Source of the DNA: Verrucomicrobiaceae bacterium
GTDB lineage: Bacteria > Verrucomicrobiota > Verrucomicrobiia > Verrucomicrobiales > Verrucomicrobiaceae
Length of the DNA stretch: 64,000 bases
Assembly: GCA_016713245.1 (NCBI GenBank)
Contig: JADJPM010000001.1
Coordinates: 248,001 to 312,000, forward strand
Reading direction: 5' to 3'
Shown here: positions 33,932-42,412 of the stretch, piece after piece
Layout of the letters: every line of letters starts with the position of its first letter
Numbering within the stretch: position 1 is the stretch's first letter
Position numbers and translations under genes: made by a program
Notes under the pieces: generated by a model
Told to the model about the DNA's origin: nothing
The model's database searches: none
Seen by the model: only the letters and a program-made list of their open reading frames with translations

Positions 33932-35110
33932 ATGAAGCGTTTTAAACTCATTCTCGTGCTGGCGATGTGCCTCGCAAGCTGCCGCCCAATAGAGAAGCCA
34001 GCCCCGGCAGGTATTTGGACCTTTCCTGAACAGGGTGTGACCTTTGAGGCGAATTTTCCACAAGCACGCCTAACCGAATGCAAACTGACCGACGATGGTG
34101 TTTTCGAGCTGATGGTGCGACCGGAGAGTTTGCCGGTGAACGACAGCCCTTGGTTTGCCTTTCGGGTCCGTTCAGAATCGGAGAAGACGATCTATTTGGG
34201 CCTCCGCTGCCAGGGTGGATCATTCCGTTATCGGCCCAAGATCAGTCTCGACGGCACACAGTGGATACACCTGCCAGAGGAAAGCTATCATGTAGCTAAA
34301 GATCGAACCCAGGCCGTGATACACCTCGAAGTCGGGCCACGAACGCTACATGTGTCAGCCCAGGAACCTGTTTCTAGAGCACAGATCGAAGACTGGGCCG
34401 CCACACTTGAGAGGCTCCCGTCCTTAATACGCTCCACATTCGGAGCCTCGATGAAAGGTGTTCCGCTCATCCGGCTCGATATTGGAAACCCCAGTTCGAA
34501 GCGCAAAGTGGTGATCATCGGACGCCAGCACCCACCGGAGACCACGGGCAGCATGGCGCTCATGCGCTTCATCGAAAGCGTGGTGGCTGATTCGGAGCAG
34601 GCGAGGTCATTCCGCGAGGCCTTTCACCTCGTCGTCATGCCGCTGCTGAACCCCGATGGCGTCGATGCCGGCCACTGGCGGCACAACCTGGGCCATGTGG
34701 ACCTCAACCGGGACTGGAACGCCTTTGCCCAGCCGGAGACACGAGCCGTTCGAGATCAAATCCTCGCGCTGAAAGAGCAGGGGAGGCTCTTCCTGATGCT
34801 CGATTTTCATTCCACCTTCCGCGATGTCTTCTACACACAGCCGGACGAGGCGGCGTCCTCCCCGCCAAACTTCACCGTCCGCTGGCTCGCCGGCATCCGA
34901 AGGCGCGTGCCGGGCTATACCGCTGAACGAAGCGCCAGTCCCACGCCGACGCCCACCACCTCCACTTACTGGGCGCATCACACCTTCGGTATCCCCGCCA
35001 TCACCTATGAAATAGGCGATAACACCGACCGCACCCTGCTGAAACGCGTGGCCCACGCTGCCGCCGAGGAGATGATGGAGCTACTAGTGGAGATGAAGGA
35101 TGAGAAGTAG
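33932..35110 (+). CDS. M14-type zinc carboxypeptidase lipoprotein
   Basis: A 392-residue protein with a lipoprotein signal (LILVLAMCLASCRP). Residues about 20-150 form a beta-sandwich like the N-terminal domain of cytosolic-carboxypeptidase-type M14 enzymes. The catalytic domain follows. Zinc ligands are in GRQHPPETTG (HxxE) and LDFHST. Substrate-binding and proton-relay residues are in NPDGVDAGHWRHN, DLNRDWN and the late ITYEIGDNT (catalytic Glu). It probably trims peptides or peptidoglycan stems at the outer envelope. It diverges from the radical SAM gene across 147 bp and is followed by the glycosyltransferase after 44 bp. Confidence 0.88.
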   Translation: MKRFKLILVLAMCLASCRPIEKPAPAGIWTFPEQGVTFEANFPQARLTECKLTDDGVFELMVRPESLPVNDSPWFAFRVRSESEKTIYLGLRCQGGSFRYRPKISLDGTQWIHLPEESYHVAKDRTQAVIHLEVGPRTLHVSAQEPVSRAQIEDWAATLERLPSLIRSTFGASMKGVPLIRLDIGNPSSKRKVVIIGRQHPPETTGSMALMRFIESVVADSEQARSFREAFHLVVMPLLNPDGVDAGHWRHNLGHVDLNRDWNAFAQPETRAVRDQILALKEQGRLFLMLDFHSTFRDVFYTQPDEAASSPPNFTVRWLAGIRRRVPGYTAERSASPTPTPTTSTYWAHHTFGIPAITYEIGDNTDRTLLKRVAHAAAEEMMELLVEMKDEK

Positions 35111-35154
35111 CCGGTTGCGGCAAAATGGTGCGGCGCGTAGCTTTCCGGCCTTCG

Positions 35155-36069
35155 ATGCCGCTTTTTACCGTCTTCACCCCCGCCTACAACCGCGCCCACA
35201 CGCTCCATCGCGTGTGGGAGAGCCTCAAGGCGCAGACGCTGCGGGATTTTGAGTGGCTGGTGGTCGATGACGGCTCCACCGACAACACCCAGGAGCTCGT
35301 CGAGCAGTATCAACGCGAGGCCGATTTTCCCGTGCGCTATTTTTTGGAGCCGCATCGTGGTGCCTGGGCCGTGCACAATGTCTCCATGCGGGAATCGAAA
35401 GGCGATCTCTGGATCAAGCTCGACTCCGATGACGGCTGCCTGCCGAATGCGCTCGAACGTTTCAAGCATCACTGGGACAGCATTCCGGATGCCGAAAAGC
35501 ATCGCTTCGCCGGAGTCACCGGCCTTTGCCAGGATCAGGACGGCCAGCTCGTCGGCACCCGCTATCCGCTCGATCCACTCGACTGCTCCGCCGCGGAGCT
35601 TGAATACCGCCACAAGGTGCGCGGTGAAAAATGGGGCTTTCTGCGTCTCGATGTCGTGCGGCAGTCTCCCTTCCCTGAGAACCTTTCCGGCCACTACATC
35701 CCCGAATCTGTCGTGTGGTGTCAGGTGTCGAAGAACCATCTCACCCGCCATGTGAACGAAATCGTGCGCATCTACTGGATGGACGCGCCCTCGCTGGTCA
35801 CCGGCCGCCCCGATCCACGCCGCAATGCCGCCGGTCATCGTCTGTGGTGCCAAACGGTGCTCAACATGGAAAGCGGCTGGTTTCTCACCGCGCCACTGCG
35901 CCTCCTGCGTGCCGCCGCGCTGTATGCCCGCTTCAGCTTTCACAGCGGCGCTGGCATCGGCAGGCAGTTCAGCGATCTCAAAACATGGGGAGGCAAGCTT
36001 CTGTGGCTCGCCGCCCTGCCTCTAGGCACCGCGCTGTGGCTGCGGGATCGGTGGACGTGGAAAAACTAA
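35155..36069 (+). CDS. family 2 glycosyltransferase
   Basis: A 304-residue GT-A fold glycosyltransferase. Motifs are FTVFTPAYNRAHTL at the N-terminus, FEWLVVDDGSTDNT, IKLDSDDGCLPNAL (DXD metal site) and a basic region near HRFAGVTGLCQD. A weakly hydrophobic C-terminal segment (WLAALPLGTALWLRD) may touch the membrane. It would add a sugar to an envelope glycan or lipid; the specific donor is unknown. The start is at 35155, right where the fold begins. It may be cotranscribed with the M14 peptidase. Confidence 0.88.
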   Translation: MPLFTVFTPAYNRAHTLHRVWESLKAQTLRDFEWLVVDDGSTDNTQELVEQYQREADFPVRYFLEPHRGAWAVHNVSMRESKGDLWIKLDSDDGCLPNALERFKHHWDSIPDAEKHRFAGVTGLCQDQDGQLVGTRYPLDPLDCSAAELEYRHKVRGEKWGFLRLDVVRQSPFPENLSGHYIPESVVWCQVSKNHLTRHVNEIVRIYWMDAPSLVTGRPDPRRNAAGHRLWCQTVLNMESGWFLTAPLRLLRAAALYARFSFHSGAGIGRQFSDLKTWGGKLLWLAALPLGTALWLRDRWTWKN

Positions 36070-36107
36070 GGCGGTAACAGGCAGCCTCTCGGCGACGATC
36101 AGGCTTA

Positions 36108-36238
36108 GCAATGTGGCCATCTCGCTCCGCGAGATGAGCTGAACGCATGGCAAACTCAACGGTTCACGATCTCCGAGCGGCCCAAATGCCGACGAGAGGC
36201 TCTTCGCTCATCTCGACGGAGCGAGATGGCTACCTTGC
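36108..36238. repeat. inverted repeat, about 35-bp arms (GCCATCTCGCTCC family)
   Basis: The arms at 36108-36143 and 36203-36238 are reverse complements with a few mismatches and one-base gaps; the core GCCATCTCGCTCCG and CGAGATGAGC is shared. A further outer pairing exists between CAGCCTCTCGGCG (about 36081) and CGACGAGAGGCTC (about 36190). It fills most of the 36070-36328 intergenic region and looks MITE-like. No open reading frame or transposase is present. Confidence 0.8.
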
Positions 36239-36328
36239 TGGCGCATCTTTCGGGACTTTTTCATGTGCTACCCCTGGCAGATCCTGAAATTAACCTGCTC
36301 ATGATTTTGTCCTGATCGCCATGCGATT

Positions 36329-36934
36329 TCAAAAGCGCAGCATCTCGCTCCATGCCATGGCCTTTTCAGATTCACCATGAGCCTGATACCACTCGACTAG
36401 GCCGACAATCGCATCACGATCTCCTAATTTGGCGGCCTTCTCGGCCATCCGAACATCTGTGTCGTCAAAGATCCAGTGCCATGAATACGGCGGCGGAAGC
36501 AAAGGCCAGTCTATCGGGAACGAGACTCCACTTTGGTCGGTGGAGCTTGCCATTAAGGCCCGCTCCCTGCCTCGTGTTTCCATTTCGGCCTTCCAGACAC
36601 CTTTCCAATGAGCCGCCTTCTCACGCTCTTCATGCGCATCAAACCACCGTGCCAATGCGATCACCGCCTCCATATCGCCAGCATCAGCTGCCGCCTCGCA
36701 CTTCTTTAAATACGCATCATTCAAAATGACAAACGCGGAAGCTCTCGGAGGTGAAAGCTCCCATCCCCTGGGCGGGAACACTGGCTGCTTGCGAGACTGG
36801 CTTTCAGCAATTTCAACTACTGGCGGTTGAGGAGACGCCTCACCGAACAATATCACGGCGACAAGTATGACAACCAATGCTCCAGCCATCCAAAGAGACA
36901 GCTTCAGCGGGCTTGGTAGGTCGAAACGCAGCAT
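36329..36934 (-). CDS. membrane-anchored Sel1-like repeat protein
   Basis: A 201-residue protein starting at MLRFDLPSP. One transmembrane helix (LWMAGALVVILVAVILFG) lies near residues 14-31. The outer part carries two Sel1/TPR-like units, CEAAADAGDMEAVIALARWFDAHEEREKAAHWKGVW and AEKAAKLGDRDAIVGLVEWYQAHGESEKAMAWSEML, separated by a proline-rich linker. The DNA is somewhat less GC-rich than its neighbours. Function unknown; a small scaffold is the best guess. It lies 18 bp downstream of the ThuA-like gene on the same strand. Confidence 0.75.
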   Translation of the reverse strand: MLRFDLPSPLKLSLWMAGALVVILVAVILFGEASPQPPVVEIAESQSRKQPVFPPRGWELSPPRASAFVILNDAYLKKCEAAADAGDMEAVIALARWFDAHEEREKAAHWKGVWKAEMETRGRERALMASSTDQSGVSFPIDWPLLPPPYSWHWIFDDTDVRMAEKAAKLGDRDAIVGLVEWYQAHGESEKAMAWSEMLRF

Positions 36935-36951
36935 GGCAGAACATCCTCCTC

Positions 36952-37962
36952 TCACTTCGCCATCGCGAAGTCATCAGGCTTCAGACCCGTCTTGTTGGTT
37001 TTGAAGCCATACATCGACGGCTTGTAATCACCCACGATGCTCACATCCGCTTTCTCAGGCACATCGAGGCCAAGGCCCCAATACACGCCGTTCACCACGA
37101 GACGACGCAGACCTTCATCAGTGAGGTCGGTGGCAGCCCCCATGGTGGTGCAGAGGATCTTGTTTTCGCCGCCTTGGTCGTTCTTGACGCTGCGGGCCCA
37201 GGCGACGGGCATCATCGGGCTGTTCACTTCCTGCTCGACCTTGGCCACCGTGGCCTTTTTGTAGCTCGCCGGCGCGGTGTCGGCCGTCATGCCTTGCAAG
37301 ACCTGACCGCGCGCCAGAATCACGGCATCGGCGGGAGGGGCGGCCTCATACACATCGCTGTTGCCGAAAAGTCCGCTGATGCCGCGCAGCACGGGATGGC
37401 TGGCATTATTGGACTCGAGGATGCCTTTGGTGGCCTCGACCTTGTGCTTGCCCCAGTGGCTTACCCAGGTCTCGCCGAGCACTTTTTTGCCCCAGCCGCC
37501 ATCCGGGTTGTTCCAATTCCACGCGGCGAAGGGACTTTCCTTCGGATACCCGCTAAAAGCATGCGTGCTCGTGCGCAGGGCAATGATCGGCACGCCGCGA
37601 TTGATCGCCGCCTGGAATTTGCCACTCGCCGCGGCGTCCCAATGCCGGAAACGCAGAAGCATAACGATGGCATCTGCGGAATCGAGCGCCGCCGAATTCG
37701 TGAGACTGCCACCCGCCGCCGGATCGATCTCACCTTTGTCATTCAAGCTGAAAAGCACCGTGCATTTGAAGCCGTGATGCTGGCTCAAGATCTTCCCCAG
37801 CATCGGAAGAGCCTCCTCGCTCCGATACTCCTCATCGCCCGAAAGCAGCACCACATGCTTCCCATTGGCTTTTCCAGCCGGTTCATAGGTCACATGGTCC
37901 GCCGCAGGCGAAATCGCGGCAAAGGCAAAACTGGCGAGAAGGGCAAAAACGGAGGTTTTCAT
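36952..37962 (-). CDS. secreted ThuA-like protein
   Basis: A 336-residue protein with a signal peptide (MKTSVFALLASFAFAAISPA). The class-I-glutamine-amidotransferase-like ThuA fold is recognisable from GKHVVLLSGDEEYRSEEALPM, ADAIVMLLRFRHWD, RGVPIIALRTSTHAFSGYP and LGETWVSHWGKHK, and the trailing SHPVLRGI. ThuA-like proteins are linked to sugar (trehalose) utilisation and are abundant in secreted form in this phylum. Their chemistry is not settled. A second, distant member is at 43105-44034. Transcribed toward the Sel1-like gene. Confidence 0.85.
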   Translation of the reverse strand: MKTSVFALLASFAFAAISPAADHVTYEPAGKANGKHVVLLSGDEEYRSEEALPMLGKILSQHHGFKCTVLFSLNDKGEIDPAAGGSLTNSAALDSADAIVMLLRFRHWDAAASGKFQAAINRGVPIIALRTSTHAFSGYPKESPFAAWNWNNPDGGWGKKVLGETWVSHWGKHKVEATKGILESNNASHPVLRGISGLFGNSDVYEAAPPADAVILARGQVLQGMTADTAPASYKKATVAKVEQEVNSPMMPVAWARSVKNDQGGENKILCTTMGAATDLTDEGLRRLVVNGVYWGLGLDVPEKADVSIVGDYKPSMYGFKTNKTGLKPDDFAMAK

Positions 37963-38020
37963 GGTGAAGTAGGCTGGGAGAGTCTCACAAACGCGGGATG
38001 GTGTCTGTTTCTATTTTCAC

Positions 38021-38542
38021 TCACCGCCCCGCCATCGAGCTATCGGGAAGTTGGAAGGCATTCTCCATGATATTCACCTGCGGCAACTCGCCGGGAATGA
38101 GCGTGATCTCCGCAATGTCGAAGCGAAAAGGCACCGGCCTCAAATCGACCTCACGCAGCCAATCCTGTGCTCCGCGAATGATGAGGCGCTGCTTGTCCGG
38201 TCCCACGTTGTCTGCCGGACGGCCGAAAGCCCGACTCGTGCGTGTTTTGACCTCCACAAAGGTCAGCGAGCCGCGATGCCGCGCGACGATGTCCACCTCG
38301 CCACGGCTTACGCCGCGAAAATTGCGACGGAAGATCACACGGCCGCTTTGCCGCAACCATCGCGTGGCAATCCACTCACCCATGACGCCGATCTCCGCCG
38401 TCGAAAGCTTGCGGCCAAGCAAAACGCGGTCAAAACGCCGTTGCGGCCGCGCCCGCATCCAGATGCCCGCAAGCCTCACCCAGGGATGCCCGGTGAACCA
38501 CCGCCGCAGCCAGCGCAGTCGTGCTGGAAGCTGCGCCTTCAT
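38021..38542 (-). CDS. YraN/UPF0102 endonuclease-like protein
   Basis: A 173-residue YraN-type protein. The PD-(D/E)XK-like core is clear: GEWIATRWLRQSG, RNFRGVSRGEVDIVARHRG (E and D) and LTFVEVKTR (ExK). A basic N-terminal extension of about 45 residues is longer than usual for the family. The start ATG 38542 overlaps the rnhB stop as ATGA. Linkage to rnhB is a recurrent arrangement for this family. It is presumed to act on DNA or RNA structures; the biological role is not known. Confidence 0.88.
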   Translation of the reverse strand: MKAQLPARLRWLRRWFTGHPWVRLAGIWMRARPQRRFDRVLLGRKLSTAEIGVMGEWIATRWLRQSGRVIFRRNFRGVSRGEVDIVARHRGSLTFVEVKTRTSRAFGRPADNVGPDKQRLIIRGAQDWLREVDLRPVPFRFDIAEITLIPGELPQVNIMENAFQLPDSSMAGR

Positions 38543-39156
38543 CCCAGATCGAGTTCTAACTGCGCCACCGGCCCAAAACTCCGGCGATGCTGCGGACAAG
38601 GTCCATGCTGCTTCAAGGCCGCGAGGTGTTTTGGTGTCGGATAGCCTTTGTGAATCTCGAAACCATACTGTGGATACTCTTCCGCCAGCCGCAGCATGAT
38701 TCGGTCACGCGTGACCTTGGCGATGATGCTCGCCGCCGCGATGCTGAAGCTCAGGCTGTCACCCTTTACGAGCGCCACCTGATGCAGCGGATACTTCTTC
38801 ACCGGCTTGCCATCGATCAAAACCGCATCCGGCCGAGGATCGAGCGCCAGCGCCGAGCGTCGCATGCCTTCCCAAGTCGCTTGCAGGATGTTGATGCGAT
38901 CAATTTCCTCCGGCTCGATCACGCAGCAATGCCAGCGGATGCTCGAATCGCCGGTGATCTCCTCATAAAGCCTCTCGCGCTTCTTTTCCGTGAGCTGCTT
39001 TGAATCATTCAGCACCTCATGCGTGAAGCCCTCCGGCAGCACCACCGCCGCCACCGTCACCGGACCCGCCAGTGGTCCCCTACCCGCCTCATCCACACCT
39101 GCGATCACGCGAAAGCCCTCGCGGCGCAATTGGTTCTCATGGTCGAGCGTGGGCAT
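38539..39156 (-). CDS. rnhB: ribonuclease HII
   Basis: A 205-residue RNase HII that cuts RNA-DNA hybrids and removes misincorporated ribonucleotides from DNA. Catalytic motifs: D and E in IAGVDEAGRGPLAGPV, the second aspartate in RPDAVLIDG, and a late acidic position after SIIAKVTRDRIMLRLAEEYPQYGFEIHKGYPTPKH, which is the family signature block. Full length, no anomalies. Coupled to the YraN-like gene by a 4-bp overlap. Confidence 0.96.
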   Translation of the reverse strand: MPTLDHENQLRREGFRVIAGVDEAGRGPLAGPVTVAAVVLPEGFTHEVLNDSKQLTEKKRERLYEEITGDSSIRWHCCVIEPEEIDRINILQATWEGMRRSALALDPRPDAVLIDGKPVKKYPLHQVALVKGDSLSFSIAAASIIAKVTRDRIMLRLAEEYPQYGFEIHKGYPTPKHLAALKQHGPCPQHRRSFGPVAQLELDLG

Positions 39157-39171
39157 GGATGATGGAAGAAA

Positions 39172-40389
39172 TTAACTCAAGCTCGCCTGCTGCCGCCGGA
39201 TGAATGCCCCAAGCAAGGGCACGGCAAAGGCATATTTGCCGTAGCGATTTTTATAAACAAGGCCGTTGTCGCTAAGAGCGGCAAGCATCTGGTTCACATG
39301 GCTGCTGCTGAATGACTTGATGGTAGACTCCTTTGATTTTGCCACGATCTCGCTGACGGAAAACTCGTCATCGCAGTTGGAGAGCATCGCCACAAGGATC
39401 AACAACTCGCGCTGACGATCCGTGACGCGATTCCAGCGTCCGGCGAAGAAATCAGTATCCAGTTTTCTCACCACCTGCGCCACCGTCACCACGGGATCCA
39501 GCACCCCAGAGGCCTTCTGCTGGAGATAAGAGTCGTAGATCTCCCGGCAAAGGAACTGCACAAAGTAAGGGTAGCCGCCGGAACTCTTCGTGATCGCCAT
39601 GATGGCAGGCTCCGTGATCGTCACCGGGCAGTTTTTCGACTTTACCGGGATGGTGATGGCCTGACGGCACTCCTCCTCATTGAGGCGGCCCAGTGTGACC
39701 ACATGAAACATGCGCTCCGCAAAAGTGCGGGCCTCGACCAGCTTGGGGAATAAGGTGGGCAGTCCCGTCAGCACCAGCAGGATGGGTAATCCTTTCTTCT
39801 GAATGGACTGGAAAACATCCAGCAGCAGCGAGAGCGGATACTGGTTTCGATCCGCCTGATCACTGAGATTCTGCGCCTCATCATAGGCGAGAACAATGCC
39901 TTTGCAGTTCGTGGCGGTCAGACAGCTCCACACCAGTTCCAGCACCGCTTTCAGCTTATCTGCTGAAAGACCTGGAGTGCTGTCATAGACCCGCTTAAGC
40001 AGATCAAAATCAAGGCGCACCTGCACCTTCTCCACCTCTGCGTGGAATCCCAACCGCCTCTTCTCGACCTCCTGCACCACCACGCCGGACACGAGGGGAG
40101 ACAGATCGGCCAGGATGCGAATGGCGATGTTTTCCTCACTCACGCTGGTGGACTCCGAAAGATCGGTGCCAGCCCACAGCCAACCCGCCTCGACCGCGAT
40201 CGGCTTGAATGTCTCCAGCAGCACGGTCTTGCCTACGCCACGTAGGCCGGTGAGCACCATGTTCGTCATCACGGGGTTCTGAGTCAGCAGCTTGGCAAAT
40301 TCAGCTTTTTCATCTTCACGGCCCGCCAGATAGGGCGGCGGATGTCCAGCACCGGGCCGGAATGGGTTTTGAAACGGGAGCAGGCTCAT
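39172..40389 (-). CDS. AAA ATPase with C-terminal winged-helix region
   Basis: A 405-residue ATPase of the archaeal-type/STAND-like AAA group. The N-terminus has YLAGREDEKAEFAKLL, then Walker A TGLRGVGKTVLLE (G52-T56 region) and Walker B GIVLAYDEAQNL. A sensor-like LVLTGLPTLF and an arginine-containing RTFAERMFHVVTLG follow. The C-terminal 110 residues resemble a winged helix (RQRELLILVAMLSN, SSSHVNQMLAALSDNGLVYKNRYGKYAFAVP). Similar proteins act as signal-dependent regulators or as ATPase parts of conflict systems. It stands alone; two CTAAATTTAG palindromes lie 27-54 bp upstream of its start. Role unknown. Confidence 0.8.
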   Translation of the reverse strand: MSLLPFQNPFRPGAGHPPPYLAGREDEKAEFAKLLTQNPVMTNMVLTGLRGVGKTVLLETFKPIAVEAGWLWAGTDLSESTSVSEENIAIRILADLSPLVSGVVVQEVEKRRLGFHAEVEKVQVRLDFDLLKRVYDSTPGLSADKLKAVLELVWSCLTATNCKGIVLAYDEAQNLSDQADRNQYPLSLLLDVFQSIQKKGLPILLVLTGLPTLFPKLVEARTFAERMFHVVTLGRLNEEECRQAITIPVKSKNCPVTITEPAIMAITKSSGGYPYFVQFLCREIYDSYLQQKASGVLDPVVTVAQVVRKLDTDFFAGRWNRVTDRQRELLILVAMLSNCDDEFSVSEIVAKSKESTIKSFSSSHVNQMLAALSDNGLVYKNRYGKYAFAVPLLGAFIRRQQASLS

Positions 40390-40415
40390 GGATTTACAAC
40401 AAGTTAACCACCTGC

Positions 40416-40443
40416 CTAAATTTAGTTCAATGGCTAAATTTAG
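40416..40443. promoter_or_regulatory. tandem palindromic operator candidate
   Basis: Two perfect CTAAATTTAG palindromes, at 40416-40425 and 40434-40443, are 18 bp apart centre to centre. The second extends to GGCTAAATTTAGCC. They sit in the 118-bp gap between the AAA ATPase (leftward, start 40389) and fabG (rightward, start 40508), closer to the ATPase. An AT-rich palindrome pair in GC-rich DNA suggests a dimeric repressor site. Confidence 0.5.
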
Positions 40444-40507
40444 CCAAGCGACGAAAAGAGACTAAAAGCCCCCTTGCGTCCGGCTTCCATCCTCTCTAAA
40501 AAACGAA

Positions 40508-41254
40508 ATGGGAAAACTCCAAGACAAAGTCGCCGTCGTCACCGGTGCCGGACGCGGCATCGGCAAAGCCATCGCTGAAGCCTTCGCTGCCGAGGGGGCC
40601 AAAGTGGCCGTCGTCAGCCGCACGCAGGCCAATTCACAGGCCACCGCCGATGCCATCAACGCCACACATCCCGATGCCGCGAAGGGTTATGCCCTCGATG
40701 TGGCCGATGGCGCGGCCTGCCTCGAAGTCGGCAAGCAGATCCTGGCTGATTTTGACCACGTGGACATCCTCGTGAACAACGCTGGCGTCACCAAGGACGG
40801 CCTGCTCCTGCGCATGAGCGAGGAAGATTGGGATGTGGTGCTCGACACCAACCTCAAAGGTGCCTTCAACATGGTGAAGGCCGTGCAGCGCAGCATTTTG
40901 AAGCAAAAAGGTGCCCGCATCATCAACGTCAGCAGCGTCATCGGTCTCATCGGCAATGCCGGCCAGGCCAACTACGCCGCCAGCAAGGCCGGCCTCATCG
41001 GCTTCACCAAGTCGCTCGCCCGCGAGTTCGCCGGTCGCGGCGTCACCGCCAATGCCATCTGCCCCGGCTTCATCGCCACGGACATGACTCATGTGCTCAA
41101 CGACCAGCTCAAAGAGGAGATCCTCAAAAAGATCCCCCTCGCCGAGCTCGGTCAGGCCGCTGACATCGCGGCTGCGGCTCTCTTCCTGGCCAGCCCGGAT
41201 GCCCGCTACATCACCGGCCAGGCCATCGCTGTCGATGGCGGCATGGTGATGTGA
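40508..41254 (+). CDS. fabG: 3-oxoacyl-ACP reductase
   Basis: A 248-residue classical short-chain dehydrogenase. The NADPH site is VTGAGRGIGKAIAEAF. LVNNAGVTKDGLLLRMSEEDW is highly typical of FabG. The catalytic Ser is in INVSSVIGLIGNAGQANYAASKAGLIG, with the YxxxK pair in the same block. The end is RYITGQAIAVDGGMVM. It reduces beta-ketoacyl-ACP in fatty acid elongation. No other fab genes are adjacent, but the sequence is close to housekeeping FabG, so the symbol is reasonable. Confidence 0.9.
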   Translation: MGKLQDKVAVVTGAGRGIGKAIAEAFAAEGAKVAVVSRTQANSQATADAINATHPDAAKGYALDVADGAACLEVGKQILADFDHVDILVNNAGVTKDGLLLRMSEEDWDVVLDTNLKGAFNMVKAVQRSILKQKGARIINVSSVIGLIGNAGQANYAASKAGLIGFTKSLAREFAGRGVTANAICPGFIATDMTHVLNDQLKEEILKKIPLAELGQAADIAAAALFLASPDARYITGQAIAVDGGMVM

Positions 41255-41269
41255 TTGATCAGGCGCAGC

Positions 41270-42376
41270 TCACTTCTGATAGATCGGCAGGAAGTGATGA
41301 TGCACCGAGAGACTCAGGAGCGCGAGTGACGTGGCATACACGCTGCCCGCGCTCTTTTCGTTTCCATTGCGAGGGAACCAGTTTCCCTCGGCACTTTGGG
41401 CACCGACGAGGATTTGCTCGGTGCGCTGGCGGGCGGTGGCGGCGTGATCGCCTCCACGCTGATACATGCCCTGGGCGTAGTAGTAGCAGCCGTAGAAGAA
41501 CCAAGGCTCATTGATCTCCGGCGGGGATTTGAGCAGCCAATTCGCACTGCCGACGACCTCCGGCGCATCATACAGGCCGCACACTTGCAGCGAGAGCAAC
41601 CCGGCAGCGGTCGTGGAGAAGGTCTTGCGGCCACCGTAGGGCTCGTAGCTGAAAGCGGCGTTGTCGCTCTTAGGAATGCCGTTGGCATCCCGCTCGACCT
41701 GGTAGCTGCGCTTGATGTAGGCCACGGCGTTGTCGATGGCGTCTTTGGGCACATCAAAGCCCGCGTTCTTCGCGGCGCGGAGGGACATGAGCTGCCAAAC
41801 ACTCACCGAGATGTCGCTGTCGCTGCTTTGCGGCTCGTAGCGCCAGCCACCGCGATTTGCCTCGCTCTTTGAGACCTGCTGAGAGCGGAGGATGAGCTTG
41901 ATGGCACCGTCGAGCATGCTGCGCATGCGTTTGTCCGTGGGGTCATCAGGCGCATGGCCGATCATCTCGGCGAGGGTGAGAGTGATGATGCCGTGGCCAT
42001 ACATGCGGGAGCGGTCGCTGCGGCCGAGGTAGCCGTTTTCATCGGGCTCGATGCCTTCCACAATATAGCGCAGCGCCTTCGCGGCGGCTTTGCCCTCCGG
42101 CGTGGGATCGCTCGGCATGTGGCCGACGCTCGCCAAGCCCATCAAAGCGAGCGAGGTCATCGCCGCGCTGTGGGAAGGCAGGTCGCCTCGCTTCGGCGTG
42201 TTGTTGGACTTTTCATCCACGATCAAACCGGCGGGCCGCTGCTGGGCAACGAGCCACTTCACGGCCTTTTCGACTGCTGCCTTCACCTGCGGGGAGATGA
42301 GCTCGGCTTTCGGAGATTGGGCGAGCACGCCGCAGGGCAGGCTGAGGGCGGCGAGGAGGCAAAGGAACGATTTCAT
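41270..42376 (-). CDS. secreted prenyltransferase/squalene-cyclase-like repeat protein
   Basis: A 368-residue protein with a signal peptide (MKSFLCLLAALSLPCGVLA). Alpha/alpha-toroid repeats resemble those of squalene-hopene cyclases and terpene cyclases (AVEKAVKWLVAQQRPAGL, HSAAMTSLALMGLASVGH, GGWRYEPQSSDSDISVSVWQLMSLRAAKNAGF, TTAAGLLSLQVCGLYD). The cyclase DXDD active-site motif is not present. In Verrucomicrobia and Planctomycetes such secreted toroids are common and of unknown function. Convergent with fabG (15-bp gap). Confidence 0.82.
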   Translation of the reverse strand: MKSFLCLLAALSLPCGVLAQSPKAELISPQVKAAVEKAVKWLVAQQRPAGLIVDEKSNNTPKRGDLPSHSAAMTSLALMGLASVGHMPSDPTPEGKAAAKALRYIVEGIEPDENGYLGRSDRSRMYGHGIITLTLAEMIGHAPDDPTDKRMRSMLDGAIKLILRSQQVSKSEANRGGWRYEPQSSDSDISVSVWQLMSLRAAKNAGFDVPKDAIDNAVAYIKRSYQVERDANGIPKSDNAAFSYEPYGGRKTFSTTAAGLLSLQVCGLYDAPEVVGSANWLLKSPPEINEPWFFYGCYYYAQGMYQRGGDHAATARQRTEQILVGAQSAEGNWFPRNGNEKSAGSVYATSLALLSLSVHHHFLPIYQK

Positions 42377-42412
42377 CGTGAGGCGTGGCTGAAACGAACG
42401 GTCGAAGCCGGA

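Noticed and set aside
36329..36934. Immunity protein or toxin based on lower GC
   Set aside because: The Sel1-like repeats and membrane anchor are clear, and the base composition difference is mild.
40416..40443. Intrinsic terminator
   Set aside because: The palindromes are AT-rich, short and have no loop or T-run; an operator fits better.
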